Shown piece after piece: positions 10,101 through 18,528 of a stretch of DNA of 64,000 bases (positions are counted from its first letter, which is position 1; each line of letters opens with the position of its first letter). Made by a program: the position numbers and the translations under genes. The notes below the pieces were generated by a model, which did no database searches, was not told the origin of the DNA, and saw only the letters and a program-made list of their open reading frames with translations. This DNA comes from CAINVV01 sp964506325. Its GTDB lineage: Bacteria > Bacteroidota > Bacteroidia > Bacteroidales > Prolixibacteraceae. The DNA lies in assembly GCA_964506325.1 (NCBI GenBank), contig CAZDLO010000003.1, forward strand, positions 30,012-94,011. The letters run 5' to 3'.

Positions 10101-10513
10101 AACTGGCAATTGTGAAGGATTCCTATACCCTTTACGAAATCCAGAATGGCAGTCTTGTGAAACTTACAACTCCTGACAGGTTGAATGCTGCCAATGCAAA
10201 TGCCAACTTGCCTTCAACCTACCTGCAACAAGGTTATGTTTCCGATCTTGGCATAGAAGATGGTTCATACCTGCGCCTCAACACGGTGACACTGGGCTAT
10301 ACCTTGCCAATTAAACTGCTGGCAAAGGCCAAAATATCCAACATCCGCTTGTATGGATCTGTCTATAACGCATTTACACTAACAGGTTATTCGGGATTGG
10401 ATCCTGACGTGAATACGAATCAAAATAGCGCCCGTTATCCGACTCCCGGACTGGATTGGGGAACCTATCCTCGTGCCCGTCAGTTTGTAATTGGATTAAA
10501 TGCTACTTTCTAA
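7187..10513 (+). CDS. susC: SusC-like TonB-dependent outer-membrane transporter
   Basis: A 1108-residue outer-membrane protein with a signal peptide ending at AQKVTG. A carboxypeptidase-regulatory-like N-terminal domain follows (VTGVVVDETNVPIPGANVVV), then a plug domain containing the SusC signatures DGIPGN and GARGANGVILVTTKRG. The remainder is a large beta barrel ending in an aromatic residue (FVIGLNATF), typical of outer-membrane insertion. It forms the energised pore for oligosaccharide import together with the SusD lipoprotein encoded 38 bases downstream. The enzymes around it suggest the substrate is a pectic oligosaccharide. ATG 7187 and ATG 7190 are both possible starts. Confidence 0.95.
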   Translation: MMKMKQVFLGKVCMLALLLICSGAQLYAQKVTGVVVDETNVPIPGANVVVKGTTNGVVTDIDGKFSIGPVDLAKDILVFSFIGYDAKEVKINGLNQVNVQMSSSTLQIEEVVAIGYGTVKKRDVTGSVASVTGKQITAIPVSNVAQALQGRLPGVNVTSQDGRPDAKISIRVRGGGSISQSNDPLTLIDGIPGNISDIPSEMVESIDVLKDASSTAIFGARGANGVILVTTKRGKSGEVKVSYSGYAKFNTPTGYLGTLSPYDYLSFKWGLLDVYFGATYTTPFQKLFGIGAYTGNNTAGIDAYKNVSPYNVQKEVYFGSFSHNHDLTLTGGTDKTRVILGLSYLDEDGMKQNSYAKRGSVSFKLDQKMSDKLDFNLDVQYTDKNTMGNEGTTSGYGSSLSGSYRFRPISKIDIKGDQAFLGDASLGEEMFVMDDMYNPVNVIRDREDMTLSQSLRGTAGLNWKVVKGLNYHSELTLTRGYTQVKNWRGPTPASGNEVNYLNSNGTLQYAGDADYRKNDAKSMRWSNTLGYEIKVNDIHRINVLAGQEVSNSGGTNMRIYGKKYPANFTRDNAFAMISQYGSDLSISSGVNTPGRLLSYFGRANYSLMDKYMFAATFRADGSSNFSPEHRWGYFPAGSIAWRMSEESFMKGIKGLDDLKLRVSYGEVGNDAISADQWSQLWAAETDTRWQYGLNKVLQPSYDLASDQLSNRNLKWETTITRNIGLDFSLFNHRLSGTVDVYKNSTKDLLMLADIPSITGFTTSYANIGQTSNKGVEISLTGTIYRSKDWNITASGNINFNQGNIDKLADGMQSAYGTQFLQSGIPNADYKLLVGKPVGIVMGYKMDGKGYYTPDDFNFDATTNVYTLKTGVADLSKAFVAYRGGLVTGAQQAYPGLPKFVDNVKDGVIDDKDIVEIGNMNPKHTGGFNLNASFKSFDLGMYFNWSYGNDIYNANKLASLFNGNKGGGLYGNKLAIVKDSYTLYEIQNGSLVKLTTPDRLNAANANANLPSTYLQQGYVSDLGIEDGSYLRLNTVTLGYTLPIKLLAKAKISNIRLYGSVYNAFTLTGYSGLDPDVNTNQNSARYPTPGLDWGTYPRARQFVIGLNATF

Positions 10514-10551
10514 ATCTTAAAATGGTAATTAATCGTAAAAGAATATCAATT

Positions 10552-12603
10552 ATGAAAAAACTAGTACTATATATATGCCTGGCATTAATGCCATCTATGT
10601 TTACCGGGTGCAAAGATTATTTGGATGTTTCCAATGCGGGACAATCCGACGATAATTTTGTCATGTCGAGTCCCGGCGAAGCCTTTAAAGCTTTGTCCTG
10701 GGCCTATGCCGAATACCGGACCAACGCAGCGCACGGAGGAAACTACAACTGGCAGGATCCACTCGGATCTGATGCCGAATACATGAGTGAATATCCTTCT
10801 GCCAACAATGTCATTGCCAGGTTGCAACCAGGGGCCGCAGCCATCAATAGTTCAATGGTCTTTTTCAATAGTTTAAATGTTACCCTTGCCCGTGCCTCGC
10901 GAGTTGCTGACCTTATTGCGGAAAAGGCTGAATACAAGACAGATGCTGCCGGTAGTGTGCCAACACCATGGACCCATATATACGGTGAAGCAATAACCCT
11001 GAGGGCATTCTGTGCCTGGGAATTGGTCCGTCACTTTGGGGATTTTCCTTTTGGCTATGAAAACAAAGTGGTGACAGAGTTTGAACTCTCTTCCCGATTC
11101 GCAATTATGGATAAGGTTATCTCAGAACTTAAGGCTGCAGAGAGCAAAATGTTCGTTTTAGGTCAGGGTGGTATCACTGCTGAAAGGATGAGCCGAACCT
11201 TTGCCAATGCCCTGATTGGAGAAATTGCGCTCTATGCCGGTAGCTGGCAGACCATCCGTACTGATGTGAAAGGATTGTATGGCACTGTCCAGTTCACCAA
11301 TAAGGGAGCTGCCGACGAATCCTGTGTTTATGCTCGCCGTACAGATTATCTTGATTATATCAGGATGGCAGAACAATACCTGACCGCGGCTGTTGGCACC
11401 CAGAGCGGAACTGCCAGGCTGATAACAACCGATTCCAGGGCTGTCAACAATCCGTTCCAAAAACATTGGCAGGAAACCAATTCACGTCGGATTAGTACTG
11501 AATCGCTTTTTGAAGTTGGTTGCGTGGCCGGTATCGGCAACAGTGAGTACGGATATAGTATGGCTCGTCCCGGCTCCAATAGCTCTGTGAATTCTTACCT
11601 GAATACTTTTGCAGCCATCCGCATTATTCCTTCTTTCTTCTACAATGCTTATGAAACCGGAGACATGAGACGTGACGTAAGTATGGTGGTTACCGGCAGC
11701 AATGCTGCGACAGGACAGGAAAACCTCATCCCGCTGGGTGTGGGAACCCGTATTGGCGGTGGCGGACCAAGTACCAACAAATGGGATAAAAACAGGGGAG
11801 ATGTGCCTCTGTTCCTGAATGCTACATTCCGGTCCTCCGGTATCAATTACATCGTTCTGAGAATGGCCGATGTGATGCTTCAGCTTGCCGAAGCCAAAGC
11901 TGTTGCCGGTACAGACAATGCTGGTGCTCTCGCACTGGTCAACCAAATTCGTGCCAGGGCATTTGGCAATACTGGCAAGAACCTTACCGCACTGGCCGGG
12001 GATGCCTTGCTGGATGCTATTTACAATGAGCGCAAATTGGAACTTCTGGGTGAAGGTACTATCCGTTGGGACATGATTCGTTCCGGAAAATTCAATGAGA
12101 GAGCCCTCGCGATACGCAAGGAAATGGCCGATATGACAGCAGGTCTCCAGGCCAACGGATTCTACACTTTCCCAAGCGGAAGAACCATCAGCAACTACGT
12201 TTGGACGAAATATGTTCAAATTGGCGGCAATGTGGCAACAGTTACCCAATCGCCTGTCGAATCTGATCCTGCACTTTACCCGGGATGGCGTGGAATTTAC
12301 AATTGGGGAATCGCAACCTATACTGCAACAGCCAGGAATTTGGCCATTAAGGGATTGTATAACTATATTGACCCTGCAGGAGCAGAAGCTTCAGCGCTGG
12401 TTACCAGTGGTTACACCAGAGTGAACTGGGGTATAACAGTATGGAGTGATGCCAATGCCAAAGCGATGTTTAATGCTGCCATTCTGGACGGGGTAGTCGG
12501 CCGTGAAACCAGTGCTCCCCGCTATTTCCACCCAATGCCCCTGACAGTTATTGATCAGTCAAAGGGTAAGGTAACCAATGGTTATGGATTGCCTAACAAG
12601 TAA
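10552..12603 (+). CDS. susD: SusD-like surface glycan-binding lipoprotein
   Basis: The start at 10552 was chosen because it gives a lipoprotein signal with lipobox FTGC (Cys 20) followed directly by the KDYLDV opening usual in SusD proteins. An in-frame ATG at 10456 would overlap the end of susC and is not used. The 683-residue protein has the TPR-rich SusD features: VLRMADVMLQLAEAKA, then ALVNQIRARAFG, then NERKLELLGEGTIRWDMIRSG. It sits on the cell surface as the lid on SusC and captures the oligosaccharide. It is somewhat longer than the most typical SusD proteins because of extra C-terminal loops. A strong terminator-like hairpin follows its stop codon. Confidence 0.95.
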   Translation: MKKLVLYICLALMPSMFTGCKDYLDVSNAGQSDDNFVMSSPGEAFKALSWAYAEYRTNAAHGGNYNWQDPLGSDAEYMSEYPSANNVIARLQPGAAAINSSMVFFNSLNVTLARASRVADLIAEKAEYKTDAAGSVPTPWTHIYGEAITLRAFCAWELVRHFGDFPFGYENKVVTEFELSSRFAIMDKVISELKAAESKMFVLGQGGITAERMSRTFANALIGEIALYAGSWQTIRTDVKGLYGTVQFTNKGAADESCVYARRTDYLDYIRMAEQYLTAAVGTQSGTARLITTDSRAVNNPFQKHWQETNSRRISTESLFEVGCVAGIGNSEYGYSMARPGSNSSVNSYLNTFAAIRIIPSFFYNAYETGDMRRDVSMVVTGSNAATGQENLIPLGVGTRIGGGGPSTNKWDKNRGDVPLFLNATFRSSGINYIVLRMADVMLQLAEAKAVAGTDNAGALALVNQIRARAFGNTGKNLTALAGDALLDAIYNERKLELLGEGTIRWDMIRSGKFNERALAIRKEMADMTAGLQANGFYTFPSGRTISNYVWTKYVQIGGNVATVTQSPVESDPALYPGWRGIYNWGIATYTATARNLAIKGLYNYIDPAGAEASALVTSGYTRVNWGITVWSDANAKAMFNAAILDGVVGRETSAPRYFHPMPLTVIDQSKGKVTNGYGLPNK

Positions 12604-12623
12604 GCCCTGTTTGATATTAAAAA

Positions 12624-12659
12624 ATAGCCACCTGCAATTTTCAGCAGGTGGTTATTTTT
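12624..12659 (+). terminator. Rho-independent terminator after susD
   Basis: Twelve-base arms at 12624-12635 and 12644-12655 pair completely apart from one G-T pair, around an eight-base loop, and the 3' arm runs into a T stretch. The core stem is CCACCTGC / GCAGGTGG. It starts about 20 bases after the susD stop, so it probably separates the GH105-susC-susD transcript from the enzyme genes. Confidence 0.85.
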
Positions 12660-12954
12660 GATAAGTAAAGGGAATAGAATAATGTCCTTTTTTTTGCACA
12701 TTGCCCTTCTAAATCTCCCCGGAGATAGACTTTTAAATTGCGTCATTTCAACACAGGAGCATTCTCCCTTTTGGAAGGACAGGCGAGGTTCAAATAATTG
12801 CAGATGGCGACATTTTATGGCTCTCCCTGCTTAATTCTTCTTTTCTGAAATGTTTTTCTGGAAACGGGAAAGTTTGTTCCTGGTACAGTTCGGGAGTTCA
12901 TGGTTAATATTGGTTCCACAAAAAGTAACGGTAATCAAATAAATTCTGAGGAGC
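12660..12954. other. Leader region before the esterase gene
   Basis: About 295 bases between the susD terminator and the esterase start. No gene is supported. A TTTG at 12873-12876 and a near -7 element TAATATTG at 12905-12912 are present, but they are 28 bases apart, which is too far for a standard promoter. A short frame opening at 12900 only overlaps the esterase in another frame and is not coding. Confidence 0.35.
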
Positions 12955-14955
12955 ATGGCAGGCATATTTCGGTTATTCAGGGTGATTGTTCTTTTATTGA
13001 GTGGGTTGGTTGCCGTCAGTCAAGTCGTTGCTCAACCCGGCAACAATGCGCTTTCCTGGAAAATGAACACGGCATTCAACAGTTACCTGCTCAGGGATGT
13101 CCACCAACAATACGGGGAACGAAATACCCGAATTTCCGCTGCTTTCCAATCCAAGGAGTCGATGATCCGTTACCGGGATGAGTGCATCCGCCGTTACAAA
13201 AAAATAGCAGGAGACTTTCCTTCACCCTCAGAATTGAATGCCAGTGTCCTTGGCGTTTCTAACCAGGATGGTTTCCGTGTGGAACGAATAATGTTCGAGA
13301 GTGTTCCCAAACGCTATGTCACGGCAAACCTCTATCTTCCCAACGGCAATGGGCCATTTCCAGTGGCTGTAGAATTGTGCGGCCATGGACAGGGAGGTAA
13401 AATGCCTTCCTCCAGGGCTGCCATCCTTTTTGCCCTCAACGGAATAGCAGTTCTTGTGGTTGATCCCATTGGCCAGGGTGAGCGAATTCAGTATGCCGAC
13501 AAAAACAGTCAGTCTCTCACCCGGGGGGCCACCACAGAACATACCCTTCTCAATGCCGGTGCAAACCTTGTTGGCAGTAGTCTGGCGGCCTATGAATACT
13601 GGGACAATCACCGTGCGGTAGATTACCTGGTAACACGTTCCGATATTGATCAATCAAGAATTGGCGTGTACGGAAGCTCCGGGGGTGGGACACAGACTGC
13701 CTATCTTGTCGGTTTTGAACCCCGGATTAAAGTGGCCTCAGTTTGCAGCTACTTTTCAACGCGCGAAAGGGTTTTGGAACTCAGCGGACCATCAGACGGA
13801 TGCCAGCATATACCTGGCGAGGGAAGCGAACAACTTGAAATATCAGATTTTGTTCTGATGATGGCGCCTAAACCTGTTCTCATCATGTCAGGACTGTACG
13901 ACTTTGTCGACTACCAGGGCGCATTACAGGGGTTCAAGGAACTGGAACAGGTTTATAAAGTGATGGGCAATCCTGAAAAGGTCAGCATGTTCACCATTGA
14001 GGGAGGCCATGGAATGCCAAAACCCAAACGGGAGGCATTGGTAACCTGGTTCCGCAGATGGCTGACCGGCGACGACAGGCCAATCCGGGAGACCATGGAT
14101 GTTACTGTTCCATTGATTAATCTTCAATGTACTTCAACAGGGCAGGTGGCGACATCAATGAATGACCAGGTTGCTATTCCGGATCATAACCTTGCAGTTT
14201 CAGAACGGTTAAAATCAAACCGGGATGAGTTTATTAAGAATGATTCTAAGGTAATTGTATCACAAGTCAGGGAAATGCTGGGCATCACATTCCCCAAGGC
14301 AAAAATCATCGCTGAAAAGACAGGTTTTCTTAAGATGCGCAATTATGACATCATCAAATACCAGGTAATGTGCAAGGGGGAATTACCGGTACCGGCAGTT
14401 GTCTGCTATCCTGAAATTACCAGTGCCCAAAGTAAGGTTGTCCTATATTTAAACGAAGGTGGAAAGGACGAAATTCTTGCGGATGAAAGTACAGTCGGGA
14501 AGTTCATCAGCCAGGGAGATATACTGGTGGTTGCAGACTTGCGTGGTTTTGGCGAAACTTTGGACCCGCTGTACCTCAACGATGCGAAATACTGGAACAG
14601 GGAATACCGCAACGCAATGATAAGCATGCATATAGGTAAACCCATCATGGGTCAGCGGGTAACAGATATCCAAAGTCTGCTTGATTTCACCACCGGTGAT
14701 TCCGTTCTGAAAGGCTATCCCGTACAGATTATTGCGAATGGGGATTACGGTCCGGCAGTTGTTCATGCAACCTTCCTGGACAAGAGGATTCAGAAGGTGG
14801 AAATATCCGGATCCATCAGAAGCTTCAACGATTTCCTTAGGAATACCATGCAGAAGGATGTTTATTCCAATGTCTTGTATGGTGTTCTTAAATATTATGA
14901 TTTACCTGACCTGGCCAGTTTATCCGGGAAGGGCAGGATACAGTATACTGATTAA
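12955..14955 (+). CDS. Secreted two-domain alpha/beta-hydrolase esterase
   Basis: A 666-residue protein with a signal peptide (MAGIFRLFRVIVLLLSGLVA, then SQVVAQ). The first half (about 90-380) is an alpha/beta hydrolase of the acetyl-xylan-esterase type. It has a nucleophile elbow GSSGG with S242, an upstream CGHGQGG segment, and a late GGHGMPKP segment that can supply the histidine. The second half (about 400-660) looks like a further hydrolase-fold domain (VVLYLNEGG, VVADLRGFGET) without a visible GxSxG elbow. Within a pectin locus the likely job is removing acetyl or methyl esters from pectin. A relation to the CE19-type pectin methylesterases is possible but not shown. The PL10 gene begins 16 bases downstream. 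Confidence 0.7.
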   Translation: MAGIFRLFRVIVLLLSGLVAVSQVVAQPGNNALSWKMNTAFNSYLLRDVHQQYGERNTRISAAFQSKESMIRYRDECIRRYKKIAGDFPSPSELNASVLGVSNQDGFRVERIMFESVPKRYVTANLYLPNGNGPFPVAVELCGHGQGGKMPSSRAAILFALNGIAVLVVDPIGQGERIQYADKNSQSLTRGATTEHTLLNAGANLVGSSLAAYEYWDNHRAVDYLVTRSDIDQSRIGVYGSSGGGTQTAYLVGFEPRIKVASVCSYFSTRERVLELSGPSDGCQHIPGEGSEQLEISDFVLMMAPKPVLIMSGLYDFVDYQGALQGFKELEQVYKVMGNPEKVSMFTIEGGHGMPKPKREALVTWFRRWLTGDDRPIRETMDVTVPLINLQCTSTGQVATSMNDQVAIPDHNLAVSERLKSNRDEFIKNDSKVIVSQVREMLGITFPKAKIIAEKTGFLKMRNYDIIKYQVMCKGELPVPAVVCYPEITSAQSKVVLYLNEGGKDEILADESTVGKFISQGDILVVADLRGFGETLDPLYLNDAKYWNREYRNAMISMHIGKPIMGQRVTDIQSLLDFTTGDSVLKGYPVQIIANGDYGPAVVHATFLDKRIQKVEISGSIRSFNDFLRNTMQKDVYSNVLYGVLKYYDLPDLASLSGKGRIQYTD

Positions 14956-14971
14956 TGAACAGAAATATACC

Positions 14972-16174
14972 ATGAAAATTTTCACCTGGATTTCAGAAAT
15001 TCTCCTTATGGTCCTGATTTTGTTGCAAACAGGAAGTCTGTCTGCCCAGGACAGCCTTCCGGCGAAGACATTTACACCCATCGATCTCAGCCCGTTTTCA
15101 GACAGCAGGGGACATTGGTACAATATTTATGATGCCCGGAATATCATTTTCCCCAAGGTAAATCAACCCAAATTCAAAGAATCTGAAATCCTTGAGATAG
15201 CTGACAATATATTGCTTTACCAGAGAAACAACGGAGGTTGGCCAAAAAATTACGACATGCAGGCTATTCTGACCGATGGTCAGTCTGACAGTTTGATTCG
15301 GACGAAGGATCAGCAGCATACCACCTTCGACAATTCAACAACCTACACCCATGTAGAGTATCTGGCACAGGTCTATACTCAGGCACCGGTCGAAAAATAC
15401 AGGGAGGCTGCATTGCGGGGCCTACAGTTTATGCTGAAGGCGCAGTACGCCAACGGAGGCTGGCCCCAGTATTTCCCGTTGGAGAAAAACAATTACAGCA
15501 GCCATATAACTTTCAATGATGGTGCTTTTCTCGGTGTGATGAATACATTGAAAAAGATAAGGGACAACCATCCGGTATTTTCATTTGTAGGTCCTGAATT
15601 AAGGAAGAAGTCAGAAATAGCCTATGAGAAGGGATTGGAATGTATCCTAAAAACACAGATTATTAGCAAGGGCCGATTAACAGCATGGTGCCAGCAACAT
15701 GATGAAGTTACGTTGAAACCTGCCTGGGCAAGGGCTTACGAAATGCCCTCCATCTGCAATGGTGAAAGCGTCCAGGTTGTATTATTCCTGATGAAAATTG
15801 ATAATCCGGGTAATGATGTAGTGGTATCGGTGCAGTCTGCAGTAAAATGGTTCAGTGATTCCAGGATTTTATTTACAAGGGTTAAGACCGTTCAGGCACC
15901 TCCGGAGAAATCCCAATGGAGGGTCAACAGTACCGACAGGATTGTTGTTGCTGATTCACTGGCACCTCCCATCTGGACCCGTTTCTACGAACTTGAAACT
16001 GAAAGACCGTTGTTCAGTGACAGGAAAAGCAAAGTCCTGTACACCCTGGCTGAAGTTGAGAGGGAACGCCGCAGCGGCTATTCATGGTATACTTATGCCC
16101 CGCAGGATGTCCTTGACAGGTACCCCGGATGGCAGAAAAAATGGGCTCCCGGTAAGAATGTACTGGCTAAATAA
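14972..16174 (+). CDS. PL10 pectate lyase
   Basis: The start at 14972 gives a signal peptide (MKIFTWISEILLMVLILLQT, then GSLSAQ). The upstream in-frame extension lies inside the esterase gene and is rejected. The 400-residue protein carries the PL10 signatures RNNGGWPKNYDMQ, TTFDNSTTYTHVEYLA, YANGGWPQYFPL, ITFNDGAFLGVM and WARAYEMPSICNGE. PL10 enzymes cut de-esterified homogalacturonan by beta-elimination; the Arg in the WARAYE segment corresponds to the family's catalytic base region. The unsaturated ends it creates are the substrate of the GH105 enzyme of the same locus. It is tightly packed with its neighbours, 8 bases before the next gene. Confidence 0.9.
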   Translation: MKIFTWISEILLMVLILLQTGSLSAQDSLPAKTFTPIDLSPFSDSRGHWYNIYDARNIIFPKVNQPKFKESEILEIADNILLYQRNNGGWPKNYDMQAILTDGQSDSLIRTKDQQHTTFDNSTTYTHVEYLAQVYTQAPVEKYREAALRGLQFMLKAQYANGGWPQYFPLEKNNYSSHITFNDGAFLGVMNTLKKIRDNHPVFSFVGPELRKKSEIAYEKGLECILKTQIISKGRLTAWCQQHDEVTLKPAWARAYEMPSICNGESVQVVLFLMKIDNPGNDVVVSVQSAVKWFSDSRILFTRVKTVQAPPEKSQWRVNSTDRIVVADSLAPPIWTRFYELETERPLFSDRKSKVLYTLAEVERERRSGYSWYTYAPQDVLDRYPGWQKKWAPGKNVLAK

Positions 16175-16182
16175 TACAAGCT

Positions 16183-18528
16183 ATGAAGCATAAATTCAGA
16201 TTGATATTTTCATTTTTGCTCATGCTGGCCTTCATCTCCCCTGCCGCAAAAAACAATTGCCCGAAACTGGCGGTGTCAGCCGGTAAACGTTTCCTGACAG
16301 CGGATGGTAAACCTTTTTTCTGGTTGGGAGATACCGGTTGGCTTCTGCTTGGTAAACTGAACAGGGAGGAGACTGAAAAATACCTTGAAAATCGCAGGGA
16401 GAAGGGGTTTAATGTGATTCAGGTCATGTTGCTGCATACCCTTTCTGTCACTGATTCGGATGGCGATTCGGCCCTGATCGGGAAAAATCCGGCCACACCA
16501 AAGGTTGCAGTTTCGAATTCATCCGGAACAATGGGGAAGGGTGGTTATTGGGAACACGTGGATTTTGTCGTTGATCTGGCGGCAGAAAAGGGCATTTACC
16601 TGGCCCTGGTGCCGGTTTGGGGTCCGAACGTCAGGGCCGGCCATGTGAGCCTGGCACAGGCGGAGTCTTATGCCAGGTTCCTTGCCGGGAGATACAGGGA
16701 CAAAAGCAATATTATCTGGATGAACGGCGGCGATGTCCGTGGCGATGATTCCATACGGATTTGGAATAAGATCGGGAATACCCTGAAGGAGGAGGCCCCC
16801 GGTCACCTGGTAACCTTTCATCCTTTTGGCAGGACACAGTCCTCCAGGTGGTTTCATGAGGAGCCCTGGCTTGATTTCAATATGTTTCAGTCGGGTCACA
16901 GGAATTACGATCAGGACACCTCCCGCACAGACCTGAATTATGGTGAGGATAACTGGAGGTATGCAGAGGCCGATTATCATAAAATGCCTCTTAAGCCCAC
17001 GCTTGATGGCGAGCCTTCCTACGAGGGCATTCCCCATGGATTGCATGACACACTGCAGCCGCGCTGGACGGACAGCGATTTGCGCAGGTATGCCTACTGG
17101 TCTCTCTTCTCAGGGGCCTGCGGTTTTACCTATGGGAACAATTCTGTCATGCAGATGCACAAAAGGGGAGAAAAGACCGGAAGCTACGGTGCCGTGGAAA
17201 TATGGGAAGAAGCTGTCAATGCCCCGGGTGCAGGACAAATGATTCACCTGAAAAACCTGATGTTGAGATATCATTTTGAGTCACTTGTGCCGGATCAGTC
17301 CCTGCTGGCAGAGCCGGGAATCCGCTACAATCACCAGGTCGCCCTCAGGGGAACCAAATGTTTGATGGTTTACACCTGGAATGGAAGGCCAATCAGGTTA
17401 AAGACAGATAAGATCATTGGAGAAATATTCAGGATATGCTGGTATTCCCCCAAAAACGGGAAGTATTTGTATGAAAGCCAGGTGAAAAAGGAAAATTTGC
17501 AGGAGCTGGATCCTCCTGGTGTCACTGAAAACGGAAATGACTGGGTGCTGATTGTGGAAAGCCTCAACAACAGGCTGTTTGCTCCGGGAACTAGTTTCCG
17601 GCAAATCCCACGTGATACAACTTTCACTCCCTATCTTGCCTGGGTCAAACTGAGGAATGAATTTCCACAGGCCAAAATTGTCGATGCCACTCTTCCACAA
17701 GGAGTGATAGCAGATTATGGTGTTGTTTATAAAACCCTGACGGACACTCCCTTCGGGAAACGGGATTTGCATCTGGATATCTTCCGGCCGGAGCAATCCG
17801 GGATTCATCCTGTCCTTCTCCTGATACACGGCGGTGGCTGGAGATCAGGTGACAGGACCATGGAAAATCCTATGGCAATGGCGATTGCCTCTCATGGTTA
17901 TGTCACGGCTTCCGCCGAATACCGGCTCTCCCCCGAGGCGCTTTATCCTGCAGCTGTATACGATATCAAAGATGCCATTCGTTTTCTGCGTGCCAATGCC
18001 AAAAAATTTCACATTGACCCGGACCGCATGTCTGTCTCCGGAACTTCGGCAGGTGGTCAGCTCGCGGCGCTGTCAGGTATGACGGCAGATGTCCGGAAAT
18101 TTGAGGGAGATATTGGAAATGCAGGCATTTCAACAAGCATACAGGCAATTATTGACATCGATGGCATTCTCGATTTTACAGACCCGAATGAGAGTGCCAA
18201 AGATAATGACCCCTCCCGGCCTTCTGCCGGAGCCTGGTGGTTTGGAGGAAATATCAGGCAGCTTCCTGAAAAATGGAAAGAGGCATCCCCGATGAACTAT
18301 GCGGGAAAGTCAACCCCACCCGTTTTGTTTGTCAACAGCGCACTTCCCAGGTTTCATGCCGGACGCGATACTGTGATAAGCATTTTGAACAGGTTCAATA
18401 TCTACACGGAAGTTCACACCATTCCAAACACTCCTCATCCTTTCTGGTTGTTTGATCCCTGGTTTGGACCCACAGTTGATTATGTTGTTGCATTTTTGGA
18501 TAAGGTACTTAAAAAGAAGCAGCCATGA
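16183..18528 (+). CDS. GH140-like glycosidase fused to a BD-FAE-type esterase
   Basis: A 781-residue exported protein with two enzymatic parts. Residues about 30-400 are a DUF4038 / GH140-like TIM barrel (GKPFFWLGDTGW, WMNGGDVRGD with D184 as candidate acid, LDGEPSYEG with E277 as candidate partner). A small beta domain follows to about 475. Residues about 505-781 are an alpha/beta hydrolase with oxyanion motif HGGGW (549-553), nucleophile S622 in GTSAGG and a late TPHPFW histidine. GH140 members are known as apiosidases acting on rhamnogalacturonan-II. A fused esterase suggests combined removal of an acylated sidechain. Its end overlaps the start of the CE8 gene by 4 bases, which implies coupled translation. 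Confidence 0.8.
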   Translation: MKHKFRLIFSFLLMLAFISPAAKNNCPKLAVSAGKRFLTADGKPFFWLGDTGWLLLGKLNREETEKYLENRREKGFNVIQVMLLHTLSVTDSDGDSALIGKNPATPKVAVSNSSGTMGKGGYWEHVDFVVDLAAEKGIYLALVPVWGPNVRAGHVSLAQAESYARFLAGRYRDKSNIIWMNGGDVRGDDSIRIWNKIGNTLKEEAPGHLVTFHPFGRTQSSRWFHEEPWLDFNMFQSGHRNYDQDTSRTDLNYGEDNWRYAEADYHKMPLKPTLDGEPSYEGIPHGLHDTLQPRWTDSDLRRYAYWSLFSGACGFTYGNNSVMQMHKRGEKTGSYGAVEIWEEAVNAPGAGQMIHLKNLMLRYHFESLVPDQSLLAEPGIRYNHQVALRGTKCLMVYTWNGRPIRLKTDKIIGEIFRICWYSPKNGKYLYESQVKKENLQELDPPGVTENGNDWVLIVESLNNRLFAPGTSFRQIPRDTTFTPYLAWVKLRNEFPQAKIVDATLPQGVIADYGVVYKTLTDTPFGKRDLHLDIFRPEQSGIHPVLLLIHGGGWRSGDRTMENPMAMAIASHGYVTASAEYRLSPEALYPAAVYDIKDAIRFLRANAKKFHIDPDRMSVSGTSAGGQLAALSGMTADVRKFEGDIGNAGISTSIQAIIDIDGILDFTDPNESAKDNDPSRPSAGAWWFGGNIRQLPEKWKEASPMNYAGKSTPPVLFVNSALPRFHAGRDTVISILNRFNIYTEVHTIPNTPHPFWLFDPWFGPTVDYVVAFLDKVLKKKQP

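Noticed and set aside
10456..10551. Longer SusD start overlapping susC
   Set aside because: The lipoprotein signal begins at 10552; the longer form would hide it.
11482..12249. 255-residue minus-strand frame opposite susD
   Set aside because: It mirrors the codons of a clear SusD gene and has no family features or leader of its own.
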